DNA from: Clostridiales bacterium
GTDB taxonomy: Bacteria > Bacillota > Clostridia > Oscillospirales > Oscillospiraceae
NCBI GenBank assembly: GCA_004556205.1
Contig: SFIL01000025.1
Coordinates: forward strand, 1 to 30,213
Direction: 5' to 3'
DNA: 30,213 nucleotides
A program made the translations under genes and the position numbers. Below the pieces are notes generated by a model, which searched no databases, had not been told where the DNA came from, and saw only the letters and a list, made by a program, of their open reading frames with translations. Below, piece after piece: positions 1 to 6,970 of this stretch. Position 1 is the stretch's first letter, and the number at the start of each line of letters is the position of its first letter.

Positions 1-243
1 ATGGCAGAATTGTATCACAACTGCATAACCGCCGGTCCCGTTGCGTATATGGAGGATATCTTTCGAGAAATGATAAAAAAGGGCACGCTCAGAGAAGCTG
101 ACCCAAAACAGCTCGCAGTTGAATTCTATGCGCCGCTTTATTTGCTCGTAAATATTTCCGATCGGTCAAACGACAAGGAAACGTCGATTGCGCTGTTGAA
201 TCACCACATCGACCGTTTTATCCAGTACAACGCCGCCGAATAA
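1..243 (+). CDS. TetR/AcrR-type regulator, C-terminal part (partial)
   Basis: The reading frame is open from the first base of the window, so the DNA-binding N-terminus probably lies outside it and the ATG at base 1 need not be the real start. The 80 visible residues are helical and end in a pattern typical of the ligand-binding/dimerisation domain of TetR regulators (an EFYAPLYLL helix followed by LLNHHIDRFIQ). No helix-turn-helix is visible here, so the family call rests on the C-terminal pattern only. The stop lies 31 bases before the methyltransferase start on the same strand, so the two genes probably form one transcript and the regulator may control the methyltransferase. Base composition is more AT-rich than most of the window. 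Confidence 0.55.
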   Translation: MAELYHNCITAGPVAYMEDIFREMIKKGTLREADPKQLAVEFYAPLYLLVNISDRSNDKETSIALLNHHIDRFIQYNAAE

Positions 244-274
244 TTCCAGGAGAACGAAATAAGGAGGAATCAAC

Positions 275-991
275 ATGAAGTACACTAAAAGTGAAAAGTA
301 CAATACGCCTGCTTTACAAGCGAAAATTATGGGACCGAATCCGATCAAATTGGAAGAAGAGTTGCTCCTCAAGCATCGTATTCCGACGGGAAGCGTTGTT
401 TGTGACTTAGGAAGCGGACAGGGGCTAACAAGTGTATTTCTTGCAAAGGAATACGGCTTTACCGTTTACGCCGCAGATCTGTGGAGCGACCCTGAAGAGA
501 ATCGGAGATTCTTTGATGCGATGGGATTAGACAGAGAACAGATTATTCCCGTCAAAGCCGACGCCGCCGACCTACCGTTTGAAAAGGAGTTTTTTGATGC
601 CGTTATCAGCGTTGACTCTTATAATTACTTTGGGCGGGACGAGCATTATCTTGATGACAAGCTCTTGCCATTCGTAAAAAGCGGCGGTTATATTTACATT
701 GCGATTCCCGGTATGAAACAGGATTGTCACGATCATTTGCCGCAGGAGCTTTTGCTCTCTTGGACGCCGGAGCAGCTTGACTATATGCACGATATTGCAT
801 ATTGGAGCGAAATGATCGGCAAATGTAAGGGTGCAGAAGTTATTTCCGTTAAGGAAATGGAAAGCAACGAGGAAGTATGGGCGGATTGGCTATCGCAGGA
901 GAATGAATATGCCGTCGGGGACAGAAAAGCAATGGAAGCCGGCGGTGGAAAATATCTGAATTTTATCGCAATCGTGATGAGAAAGAAATAA
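275..991 (+). CDS. Class I SAM-dependent methyltransferase
   Basis: This 238-residue protein has the Rossmann-type methyltransferase fold. Motif I is visible as VCDLGSGQG (about residues 43-51), followed by an acidic residue after strand 2 (YAADLW). The post-motif FFDAVISVDSYNYFG and the GGYIYIAIPG strand match motifs II and III. The substrate cannot be read from the sequence; small-molecule methylation is more likely than DNA or rRNA because no target-recognition domain is present. The start is supported by a strong ribosome site (AAGGAGG) about 7 bases upstream. It follows the TetR-type fragment. GC content is near 42-45% in sampled lines, lower than the core genes downstream, which may mean it was acquired separately. 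Confidence 0.75.
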   Translation: MKYTKSEKYNTPALQAKIMGPNPIKLEEELLLKHRIPTGSVVCDLGSGQGLTSVFLAKEYGFTVYAADLWSDPEENRRFFDAMGLDREQIIPVKADAADLPFEKEFFDAVISVDSYNYFGRDEHYLDDKLLPFVKSGGYIYIAIPGMKQDCHDHLPQELLLSWTPEQLDYMHDIAYWSEMIGKCKGAEVISVKEMESNEEVWADWLSQENEYAVGDRKAMEAGGGKYLNFIAIVMRKK

Positions 992-1081
992 AAAAGGCGT
1001 TGCTGAAGGATCATAGCAACGGCTCGCAAATGATTTGGTGCAATCGCCGCATAAATGGCCGGTAATTCACATAGTACAAGG

Positions 1082-1117
1082 AAAACGGTGCGCCCCTTTT
1101 CGGGGTTGCACCGTTTT
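1082..1117. terminator. Bidirectional hairpin terminator between convergent genes
   Basis: The sequence AAAACGGTGC ... GCACCGTTTT forms a 10-base-pair stem enclosing a second GC-rich stem (GCCCC/CGGGG), with A-run and T-run at its two ends. It sits between the plus-strand methyltransferase and the minus-strand GNAT gene, so it can end transcription from both sides. The stretch from 992 to 1081 contains only a weak GTTGCT/AGCAAC hairpin (999-1020). Confidence 0.75.
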
Positions 1118-1167
1118 CTGCATACAAGGCTTCCTTGCGGTGCATGCCGCTTAAAGCTCCACCGTTT

Positions 1168-1626
1168 TTATAATTCACATTGATATTGAATGACCTTTGG
1201 TTTCATCCCGAGGGATTCATAAAAGGCAATGCCCGCCGTATTGTGTGGGTCGCAGGTCAGGCGCAGGTCGGTACAGCCTGCCGACTTACCGAGACGCATC
1301 AGCTCATAAAGGAGCGCTTTTGCAACGCCCTGCCGCCGATACGCCTCATCGACGCAGATTTCTTCAAGCTTCAGCGATTTTTTGGGCATTAGCTTCTGCA
1401 GATCGCACTGCTGCATTGCAAACACCGCATAGGCCACCACAGTGCCATCCTTCTGTACAAGGAGCAGCCGTTGCTCTTGCAGGAGTGCGGAAAATTCCTC
1501 GGGCGTGATCGGGTACTGCACGGAGCGGAAAAGATCAGGACGCCACTGCACATGCAGCTCATGCACCTGCCGCGCAAGATGGTTGACCGCTTCAAAGTCC
1601 GCCTCGCTTGCGAATCGAAATTCCAT
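1168..1626 (-). CDS. GNAT family N-acetyltransferase
   Basis: This 152-residue protein shows the GNAT fold: strand LEEICVDEAYRRQGVAKALL carries the acetyl-CoA loop (R/Q-x-x-G-x-A), followed by the motif B strand LRLTCDPHN and AFYESLGMKP near the C-terminus. The layout resembles RimI-like and small-molecule acetyltransferases; the acceptor is unknown. Its ATG shares one base with the tyrS stop codon (TAATG), so translation is probably coupled to tyrS and the gene is likely the last member of the T-box-controlled operon. A terminator lies 50 bases past its stop. A role connected with tyrosine or tRNA is possible but only inferred from position. Confidence 0.8.
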   Translation of the reverse strand: MEFRFASEADFEAVNHLARQVHELHVQWRPDLFRSVQYPITPEEFSALLQEQRLLLVQKDGTVVAYAVFAMQQCDLQKLMPKKSLKLEEICVDEAYRRQGVAKALLYELMRLGKSAGCTDLRLTCDPHNTAGIAFYESLGMKPKVIQYQCEL

Positions 1627-2849
1627 TACGCCAAAACTGCCTTATGATAGACCTTTTTGCCCTTGCGGAGCTTCACGCCCGTCTTGAGCTGTTCGGCGGT
1701 AAAGCGCACGTCGATCGAAGCGACCTTTTCATCATTGGCAAACACGCCGCCCTGCTGAACAAGGCGTCTCGCCTCCGACTTACTCGGCGCGAGCTTGCAG
1801 GCAAGCATCAGGTCAAGAATGGCAATGCTGCCGTCCGTGAGCTGCGCCTCGGTCAGCTCGGTTGTGGGCATATCGCTGTCGTCCGCACCGCCGGCAAAGA
1901 GCGCCTTGGCGGCGGCACGCGCCTTATCCGCCTCCTCCTCGCCGTGAACGAGCTTGGTCAGCTCATAGGCGAGGATCTCCTTGGCGGTGTTGAGCTGGCT
2001 GCCCTCCCACTTGTCCATCTCGTCGATCTGCTCGAGCGGCAGGAAGGTCAGCATACGGATGCACTTGAGGACGTCATCGTCCGCGACGTTGCGCCAATAC
2101 TGGAAGAAATCGAAGGGGCTGGTCTTGTTCGGGTCGAGCCAGACCGCGCCCTTCGCCGTCTTGCCCATCTTCTTGCCCTCGGAGTTGAGCAGGAGAGTGA
2201 TGGTCATGGCGTGCGCGTCCTTGCCCAGCTTGCGGCGGATCAGCTCCGTGCCGCCGAGCATATTGCTCCACTGGTCGTTGCCGCCGAACTGCATATTGCA
2301 GCCGTAATTCTGGTAGAGGTAGTAGAAGTCATACGACTGCATAATCATGTAGTTAAACTCAAGGAAGCTCAGGCCCTTCTCCATGCGCTGCTTATAGCAT
2401 TCGGCGCGGAGCATATTGTTGACCGAGAAGCAGGCGCCGACCTCACGCAGCACCTCGATGTAGTTCAGACCCAGCAGCCAGTCGGCGTTGTTGACCATCT
2501 GTGCCTTGCCCTCGCCGAATTCGATGAAACGCTCCATCTGCTTCTTGAAGCAGGCGCAGTTGTGCGCGATCGTCTCTTTGGTCATCATCGAGCGCATATC
2601 GGTTCGGCCGGAGGGGTCGCCGATCATGGCCGTGCCGCCGCCGATGAGGGCGATGGGCTTGTTGCCCGCCATCTGCAGGCGCTTCATCAGGCAAAGCGCC
2701 ATGAAGTGGCCGACATGGAGCGAGTCCGCCGTCGGGTCAAAGCCGATATAGAAGGTCGCCTTGCCGTTGTCGATCATCTCGCGGATCTCTTCTTCGTTTG
2801 TCACCTGCGCGATCAGGCCGCGGGCGACGAGTTCGTCATAAACTTTCAT
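1626..2849 (-). CDS. tyrS: Tyrosyl-tRNA synthetase
   Basis: This 407-residue class Ic aminoacyl-tRNA synthetase charges tRNA-Tyr in the cytoplasm. The HIGH-type motif is HVGH (residues 45-48) and the KMSKS-type loop is KMGKT (227-231). GGNDQWSNM (189-197) is the conserved tyrosine/ATP region. An S4 RNA-binding domain occupies roughly residues 345-407, the usual bacterial arrangement and length. The ribosome site AAAGGAG lies inside the last codons of the upstream membrane-protein gene, 2 bases separate the two genes, and GNAT follows with a one-base overlap. Expression should depend on uncharged tRNA-Tyr through the T-box leader (about 3511-3777), whose specifier is UAC. Confidence 0.97.
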   Translation of the reverse strand: MKVYDELVARGLIAQVTNEEEIREMIDNGKATFYIGFDPTADSLHVGHFMALCLMKRLQMAGNKPIALIGGGTAMIGDPSGRTDMRSMMTKETIAHNCACFKKQMERFIEFGEGKAQMVNNADWLLGLNYIEVLREVGACFSVNNMLRAECYKQRMEKGLSFLEFNYMIMQSYDFYYLYQNYGCNMQFGGNDQWSNMLGGTELIRRKLGKDAHAMTITLLLNSEGKKMGKTAKGAVWLDPNKTSPFDFFQYWRNVADDDVLKCIRMLTFLPLEQIDEMDKWEGSQLNTAKEILAYELTKLVHGEEEADKARAAAKALFAGGADDSDMPTTELTEAQLTDGSIAILDLMLACKLAPSKSEARRLVQQGGVFANDEKVASIDVRFTAEQLKTGVKLRKGKKVYHKAVLA

Positions 2850-2851
2850 AA

Positions 2852-3505
2852 TTATTCTCCTTTGTTATCTGGAAGTTGTACGTTTTGTTTCTGCTTTTCA
2901 AGCCATGCCTGCTTCTTTTCCGCTTTTCTTCTTCGGTTTTTCTGATGTTTTCTTTCCCGGAAGAATTTTCCGATCGCGTCCATCAGAAAAAGCGGGGAAA
3001 AGAGTAAAATCAAAAAAAGATTCAATCCGGCGATAAAATACCACCCGGATGCGTCAGAGCGGAGGTTTTCTGCCATGACCTCCGTAGAAGTTAGATGCCT
3101 TCCCTGATAAGATATGTCGATGGGGTAATGGGCGAACGGCCAAGGACCGATGACCGTTGTATAGGAAAAGCGCATAGTCTCTCCCCGAAGGCGCTCCAAT
3201 TCGTCGACATCCAAGCCTGCTTTTTCCAGCCGCTTCAGCGGTGCGCCAACGCGGACTCCGTTATCCAATTTCAGGAAAAGCCATAATGTTCCTCCCCCGT
3301 GCCTACTGTAAAACTCGAACTGCGAGATCTCGACGCATCGTCCCTCATAGGCGTCGGCAAGGCACGCATCCATGTCCCCGAGCGAGACGGAGCAGTCGAT
3401 CGCATAGATCAGGCTGTAAAGAAAGACGGCAAAAAACAGCAGCAGGAGCACGCACTCCATCGGTTTCAGGAATCGTCTCTTTCGCTTTTTTCTTTTGGCA
3501 GACAC
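2852..3505 (-). CDS. Unrecognised two-helix membrane protein under T-box control
   Basis: I do not recognise this 217-residue protein. It has a very basic N-terminus (KRKKRKRRF), a hydrophobic helix at about residues 17-36, a roughly 115-residue presumably extracellular domain, a second helix at about 154-174, and a basic, lysine/arginine-rich cytoplasmic tail. The start is GTG, directly after the U-run of the T-box terminator. Its only good ribosome site (AGGGGG, 7 bases upstream) is the 3' arm of that terminator stem. An ATG at codon 16 has no ribosome site and falls at the edge of helix 1, so GTG is preferred. It lies between the leader and tyrS, so it should be induced by tyrosine-tRNA starvation. 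GC content is lower than that of tyrS. Confidence 0.7.
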   Translation of the reverse strand: MSAKRKKRKRRFLKPMECVLLLLFFAVFLYSLIYAIDCSVSLGDMDACLADAYEGRCVEISQFEFYSRHGGGTLWLFLKLDNGVRVGAPLKRLEKAGLDVDELERLRGETMRFSYTTVIGPWPFAHYPIDISYQGRHLTSTEVMAENLRSDASGWYFIAGLNLFLILLFSPLFLMDAIGKFFRERKHQKNRRRKAEKKQAWLEKQKQNVQLPDNKGE

Positions 3506-3538
3506 AAAAACGCCCCCTGTCCGAACGGACAGAGGGCG
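3506..3538 (-). terminator. T-box intrinsic terminator
   Basis: On the minus strand CGCCCTCTGTCCG / CGGACAGGGGGCG forms a stem of about 13 pairs with a short TT loop followed by TTTTT. It is the regulated terminator of the tyrosine T-box. The 3' arm also carries the AGGGGG that appears to be the ribosome site of the next gene. Confidence 0.93.
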
Positions 3539-3777
3539 TAAAGTTACGCGGTACCACCTCTGGTTTGCCGTTCCCTCGCGGGAGACGACCTTTGGAAGTC
3601 AGGGACTTCTGCGCGATCACGGGCGCGCCCGTCCTGCCCTACTGCACGGCTGACACCGCACCCATTCAGGCAGACCGCTCCGAGATGTAATTCGCCGTAT
3701 TTTCCTACCGTCTTACACCGACCGACGGCTCTCTGCGCGTGAAAATCGCGGGTACTTCTTCTCATCACTGCGTTTTC
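3511..3777 (-). promoter_or_regulatory. T-box riboswitch leader, tyrosine specifier
   Basis: Read on the minus strand, the leader has the AGTGATGAGAAGAAGTA opening of stem I, an AGAGAGCC element resembling the AG bulge, the specifier-loop sequence GAATTACATC with UAC (tyrosine) at 3689-3687 followed by the usual purine, and the T-box AGGTGGTACCGCG at 3546-3559. It ends in a GC-rich terminator stem (3511-3538) with a T-run. Uncharged tRNA-Tyr is expected to stabilise the antiterminator and allow transcription into the membrane-protein gene, tyrS and GNAT. The specifier identity agrees with the downstream synthetase, which supports the call. Confidence 0.95.
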
Positions 3778-3783
3778 GTCAAT

Positions 3784-3812
3784 ATCCTAACAGAAACGCT
3801 CGGATTTGTCAA
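3784..3812 (-). promoter_or_regulatory. Sigma-A promoter of the tyrS T-box operon
   Basis: On the minus strand TTGACA (3812-3807) is separated by 17 bases from TAGGAT (3789-3784). The -35 is a perfect consensus. Transcription should begin near 3777, at the start of the T-box leader. Confidence 0.85.
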
Positions 3813-3840
3813 GCGATTTTATGCCGTCTGCAGCAATCCG

Positions 3841-4293
3841 TCACAGTGGGCGCACCATGCAAAGGCAGTCGGGTGCTTCGGGGTCGTTATAGCCGCTGTC
3901 CGCAAAACCGAGTGAGGTATAAAGCCGAATGGCAACGCTGTTCGCCTTTTTGACGCACAGCTCAACACGCGGGTATTTCCCCTCCTTTTGCAGTTTACAG
4001 AGCAGAAGCCGCATTGCCTCACGGGCATAGCCCTTTCTCCGATGCTTTTCGTCGATCAAAAGCTCGGCAATGTGATAGCAGGCGGGCTTGTCATCCATGT
4101 CCTCCACCAGTACCACACCGACTACGCCCTCAGCCGCACAGACGGCATAGGCGCTTGCCCGCTGCTCTCGATAGGCATAGGCTCTTGCCAAGATCATAGG
4201 CGCAGGCAGAACAAAGCCTTGCTGCCCCTCCCCTGCTTGCAGCGCACAGACGGCAAGAAAATTGTCTTCATTGACAGGTTGTAAGGTTATCAT
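3841..4293 (-). CDS. GNAT family N-acetyltransferase
   Basis: This roughly 150-residue acetyltransferase has the acetyl-CoA signature HRRKGYAREAM and the C-terminal VKKANSVAIRLYTSLGF that is typical of RimI-like and polyamine acetyltransferases. I place the start at the ATG at 4293 because GGAGGT lies just upstream (short 3-4 base gap). An in-frame GTG at 4326 adds 11 residues but has no convincing ribosome site. It is monocistronic by position: the T-box promoter starts just past its stop, and a repeat element lies upstream. It shares only the fold with the GNAT at 1168-1626. The acceptor substrate is unknown; a spermidine/spermine-type substrate is one possibility, not shown by the sequence. 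Confidence 0.8.
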   Translation of the reverse strand: MITLQPVNEDNFLAVCALQAGEGQQGFVLPAPMILARAYAYREQRASAYAVCAAEGVVGVVLVEDMDDKPACYHIAELLIDEKHRRKGYAREAMRLLLCKLQKEGKYPRVELCVKKANSVAIRLYTSLGFADSGYNDPEAPDCLCMVRPL

Positions 4294-4431
4294 TCTACCT
4301 CCGCAATTCTCGGAGGGCAGCCGCACGGCAGTTTGGGATTTTTCCGCACGGGATCAGACTATTTTGCGTGCACCCTCCGTTCACGCATCTCCTTCATTCT
4401 TTTCATCATAGAAATCACCCTTTCGTAAGGA

Positions 4432-4730
4432 AATCCGCCCTCCGAGGAGGGCGGCAGACTGTCGTTAAAGCCCGAAACCGTCAAAATCAAGGAACAATTT
4501 CAGACGCATTACATTTGAAAAGTAACAAACGATTTTTCTTTTTATTTCAAACATTATACCGGTCAAACAGCTTGCTTCGCAAGGATTTTGACTTACTGCG
4601 CAACTCTCGCCTTACCGTACCTATGTACGCCGACAGGCGAGAGTTGCTTGTCTTTCGAACTTTCTCGACAGTCTCTCGGCGTGCCGAAAAACTTTTTCGA
4701 CACGCTGTCGCCCTCCGAGGAGGGCGGATT
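4432..4730. repeat. MITE-like intergenic element with inverted ends
   Basis: The 440-base gap between the GNAT gene and the GH18 gene contains no credible gene. It holds a 299-base block bounded by AATCCGCCC on the left and GGGCGGATT on the right. Each end carries its own hairpin CGCCCTCCGAGGAGGGCG (4435-4454 and 4709-4727). Inside are a GACTGTCG/CGACAGTC inverted pair, a 12-pair stem (4601-4612 with 4635-4646) and a hairpin with A/T-rich neck (4679-4705). Such nested palindromes are typical of non-coding miniature transposable or REP-like elements. No target-site duplication is obvious and no transposase is present. Confidence 0.6.
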
Positions 4731-4765
4731 AATCATACCATATATTCCCTCTGCACGCAAGTGCA

Positions 4766-6952
4766 TCAGGTAAGGATATTGCGGATAAAGCGCATCAGGA
4801 TCGTCGCCACCTGCGCTCTTGTCGCATTACCATCCGGCAGGAGATAGCCGTCAGAGCCGCCGATGATGCCGGCGGAAACCGTCCAAGAGACAGCATCTTT
4901 CGCCCAATTGCTGACCGCCGCATGGTCGGGGAACGCGCTCAGGTCTGCGCGATTTGCAGTCGGATAGCCCTTTTTCTGCGCATAACGGTACAAAATCACT
5001 GCCATCTGCTCACGGGTCACGTTGTCCTCCGGCGCAAATTTCCCGTGTCCGATGCCGCCGACGATCCCGTTCTCGCTCGCCCAAGCGACTGCTTTGGCAT
5101 ACCATTCGTTGCTCGGTACATCAACAAATTGGACACCGTTCTGCGCCTGCGGCTCGCCCTCGTAGCGCCAAAGCACCGTAACAAGCATTGCGCGGGTCAT
5201 TTCCGTTTCCGGCTCAAAGGTCGTCGCGCTCATGCCGTTAAAAAGCTTGTTCTTATAGGCGTATTCCACGCCCTCGTAGTACCACTGCGTCGGGTCAGCA
5301 TCCGTAAACGGGAGGTCTGTCAGCTTCTTCTTCATCTGGTCAAACATCTCGGTATAGCTGCCGCCGACATAAAAGCCTGCAACGCCCGCTATTCCGTAAG
5401 CAGGTGCAAGGGCGGCTCTCCTGCGGATGCCCGCCTCGGACTCGTAGTAGACGATATAGTTCTTGCCGCCCTCGGCGTAGGTGAAATAACGGTCATCCGT
5501 TGCGGCGTCGGTTGTCTTTTCCTGTGCCTTGTATTTTTCACGCAGCGCCCAAACCTCGGGCATGGTGATATTCTTCGCCGTATGGTCGGTAGTATTGAAG
5601 CAGATGCCATAGCCTCCGATACCGAGCAAGACCTTATCTGCGCCGATGACCGTCGCGGCATAGCGCATACAGCGGGAGGTGTAGGTCAGATTGCTGATCT
5701 CGCCCGCCTGCGCCGTAGGATCGTTTGTGTAAGAGCGGGCACTGTGAAGATCATAGGTGATGATCGTCGCAAGATCCGCCGCCTGCGCAATCACATCGTA
5801 GTCGTAGATCGTCGTTGCCTCACTCTTGTCCCACATATAGCCGCCAACCGTCAGCATCAGCATTTTTCCCTCCGCGTGCAGACGTGCGGAGAGCTTCGTC
5901 ACAAGCTTGCTGTAGACCGCGCGGTAAGTATTACCGTTGATCTCGACGTCGAAATTCAAGCCATCCAAGTCATATTCATCGACGACTTCCATCATCTCAT
6001 CAATTGCCGCGTCAATTGCCGCATCGTCTGCTGCAAGCAGCCTCAGTATGGAGTCATCATAATAAACGATCACACCGCCGAGAACCGAAATGTCCTTCTC
6101 CTTGCAGAACGCCAGCAGTTCCAATTGCGGATCTTCTTCGCCGAACAAATCGTGGGTGATAAATTCGCCGATATAGCTTCTGCCGTCGTTTGCATCGTTG
6201 ACCTTATTCTGCATCAAATAGATGCAGTCCAGTGAAACTACATTAAAAGAATCACTGTTTTGCTTAAAAAGATTGAGCTGCTCACGGCTTTTCTCTGCAT
6301 CGTTATAGCAGTCCTCAAAGAACGCCATGGAATAGCGGTAGTTCGCGGCACGCTGCTTCTGCCCCGTGACGGGTGACAGCACCGTGCTGGGAGACGGAAT
6401 CAGATATTTCGCCTCCAAGTCTCTGCGCAAAAGCTGCGTGGAGACATTCATTTTCGGCGTATACTGCAAAATACCGTAATCCACCGCTGTGTTCAGGCAC
6501 AGACGCTGCTCATTTGTCAGCCCCTCCGTGCCGCGGAATTCATAAAGATTAATCGCGTTATAGCCGAACAACCCCTTGCTGTGGACAATGATCTCCATCG
6601 CCATGCCGAGGGTAATAGTCTGACTGTAATCAACCGTTGCCGGATCAATAATACCGTATTTTGCCGCCTCACGGACATAAGGCGCCGCCCAAGGCGAGGG
6701 CAGGTCGCCGTCGCGGTCACGCGGAGACTCGCCGTCAATTCCCACGGACCAGTAGGAATACGCACGCACAAGGGCAATGTACTCCTCCACAGTCATTGCG
6801 CGATCCGGCTCTTTGGTCAAGTCAAAGTACCAGTCGGAATGCTGCTCAAAAAAGCTGGAGGGCATGGCAGCCGCCTGCGGCAGCAGCGCAGACAGCAGGC
6901 AAAGCATGAGCAGCAGCGCCGAAATCCTCTGAAATCTCTTTCTTTGCTTCAT
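4766..6952 (-). CDS. Secreted GH18-family protein with S-layer homology domains
   Basis: This 728-residue exported protein starts with a signal peptide (basic MKQRKRFQR, hydrophobic core, PQAAA end near residue 29). Residues about 200-540 form a glycoside hydrolase family 18 barrel: the active-site strand reads DGLNFDVE (330-337), matching DGxDxDxE except for Asn in place of the second Asp; the acid/base Glu is kept. Three SLH repeats follow (about 553-728), and the N-terminal 45-190 also looks like degenerate SLH modules, so the protein is probably bound to secondary cell-wall polymer. The substrate may be peptidoglycan or chitin-like glycan. ATG at 6952 is preferred over TTG at 6955, with AAAGGGG upstream in the short gap after recN. 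It is likely the last gene of the OLE-dxs-recN run. Confidence 0.88.
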   Translation of the reverse strand: MKQRKRFQRISALLLMLCLLSALLPQAAAMPSSFFEQHSDWYFDLTKEPDRAMTVEEYIALVRAYSYWSVGIDGESPRDRDGDLPSPWAAPYVREAAKYGIIDPATVDYSQTITLGMAMEIIVHSKGLFGYNAINLYEFRGTEGLTNEQRLCLNTAVDYGILQYTPKMNVSTQLLRRDLEAKYLIPSPSTVLSPVTGQKQRAANYRYSMAFFEDCYNDAEKSREQLNLFKQNSDSFNVVSLDCIYLMQNKVNDANDGRSYIGEFITHDLFGEEDPQLELLAFCKEKDISVLGGVIVYYDDSILRLLAADDAAIDAAIDEMMEVVDEYDLDGLNFDVEINGNTYRAVYSKLVTKLSARLHAEGKMLMLTVGGYMWDKSEATTIYDYDVIAQAADLATIITYDLHSARSYTNDPTAQAGEISNLTYTSRCMRYAATVIGADKVLLGIGGYGICFNTTDHTAKNITMPEVWALREKYKAQEKTTDAATDDRYFTYAEGGKNYIVYYESEAGIRRRAALAPAYGIAGVAGFYVGGSYTEMFDQMKKKLTDLPFTDADPTQWYYEGVEYAYKNKLFNGMSATTFEPETEMTRAMLVTVLWRYEGEPQAQNGVQFVDVPSNEWYAKAVAWASENGIVGGIGHGKFAPEDNVTREQMAVILYRYAQKKGYPTANRADLSAFPDHAAVSNWAKDAVSWTVSAGIIGGSDGYLLPDGNATRAQVATILMRFIRNILT

Positions 6953-6970
6953 CAAATAAATCCCCTTTCT

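Noticed and set aside
1608..2945. 445-codon open frame on the plus strand
   Set aside because: It lies fully over tyrS on the other strand and the protein is low-complexity Leu/Ala/His/Arg with no motif; it is a high-GC antisense shadow.
4435..4727. CRISPR array from the two identical CGCCCTCCGAGGAGGGCG copies
   Set aside because: Only two copies, 274 bases apart, with structured sequence between them and no cas genes; a bounded repeat element fits better.
4922..6235. 437-codon open frame on the plus strand
   Set aside because: Antisense to the GH18/SLH gene, which has a signal peptide, motifs and repeats; the plus-strand protein shows no domain.
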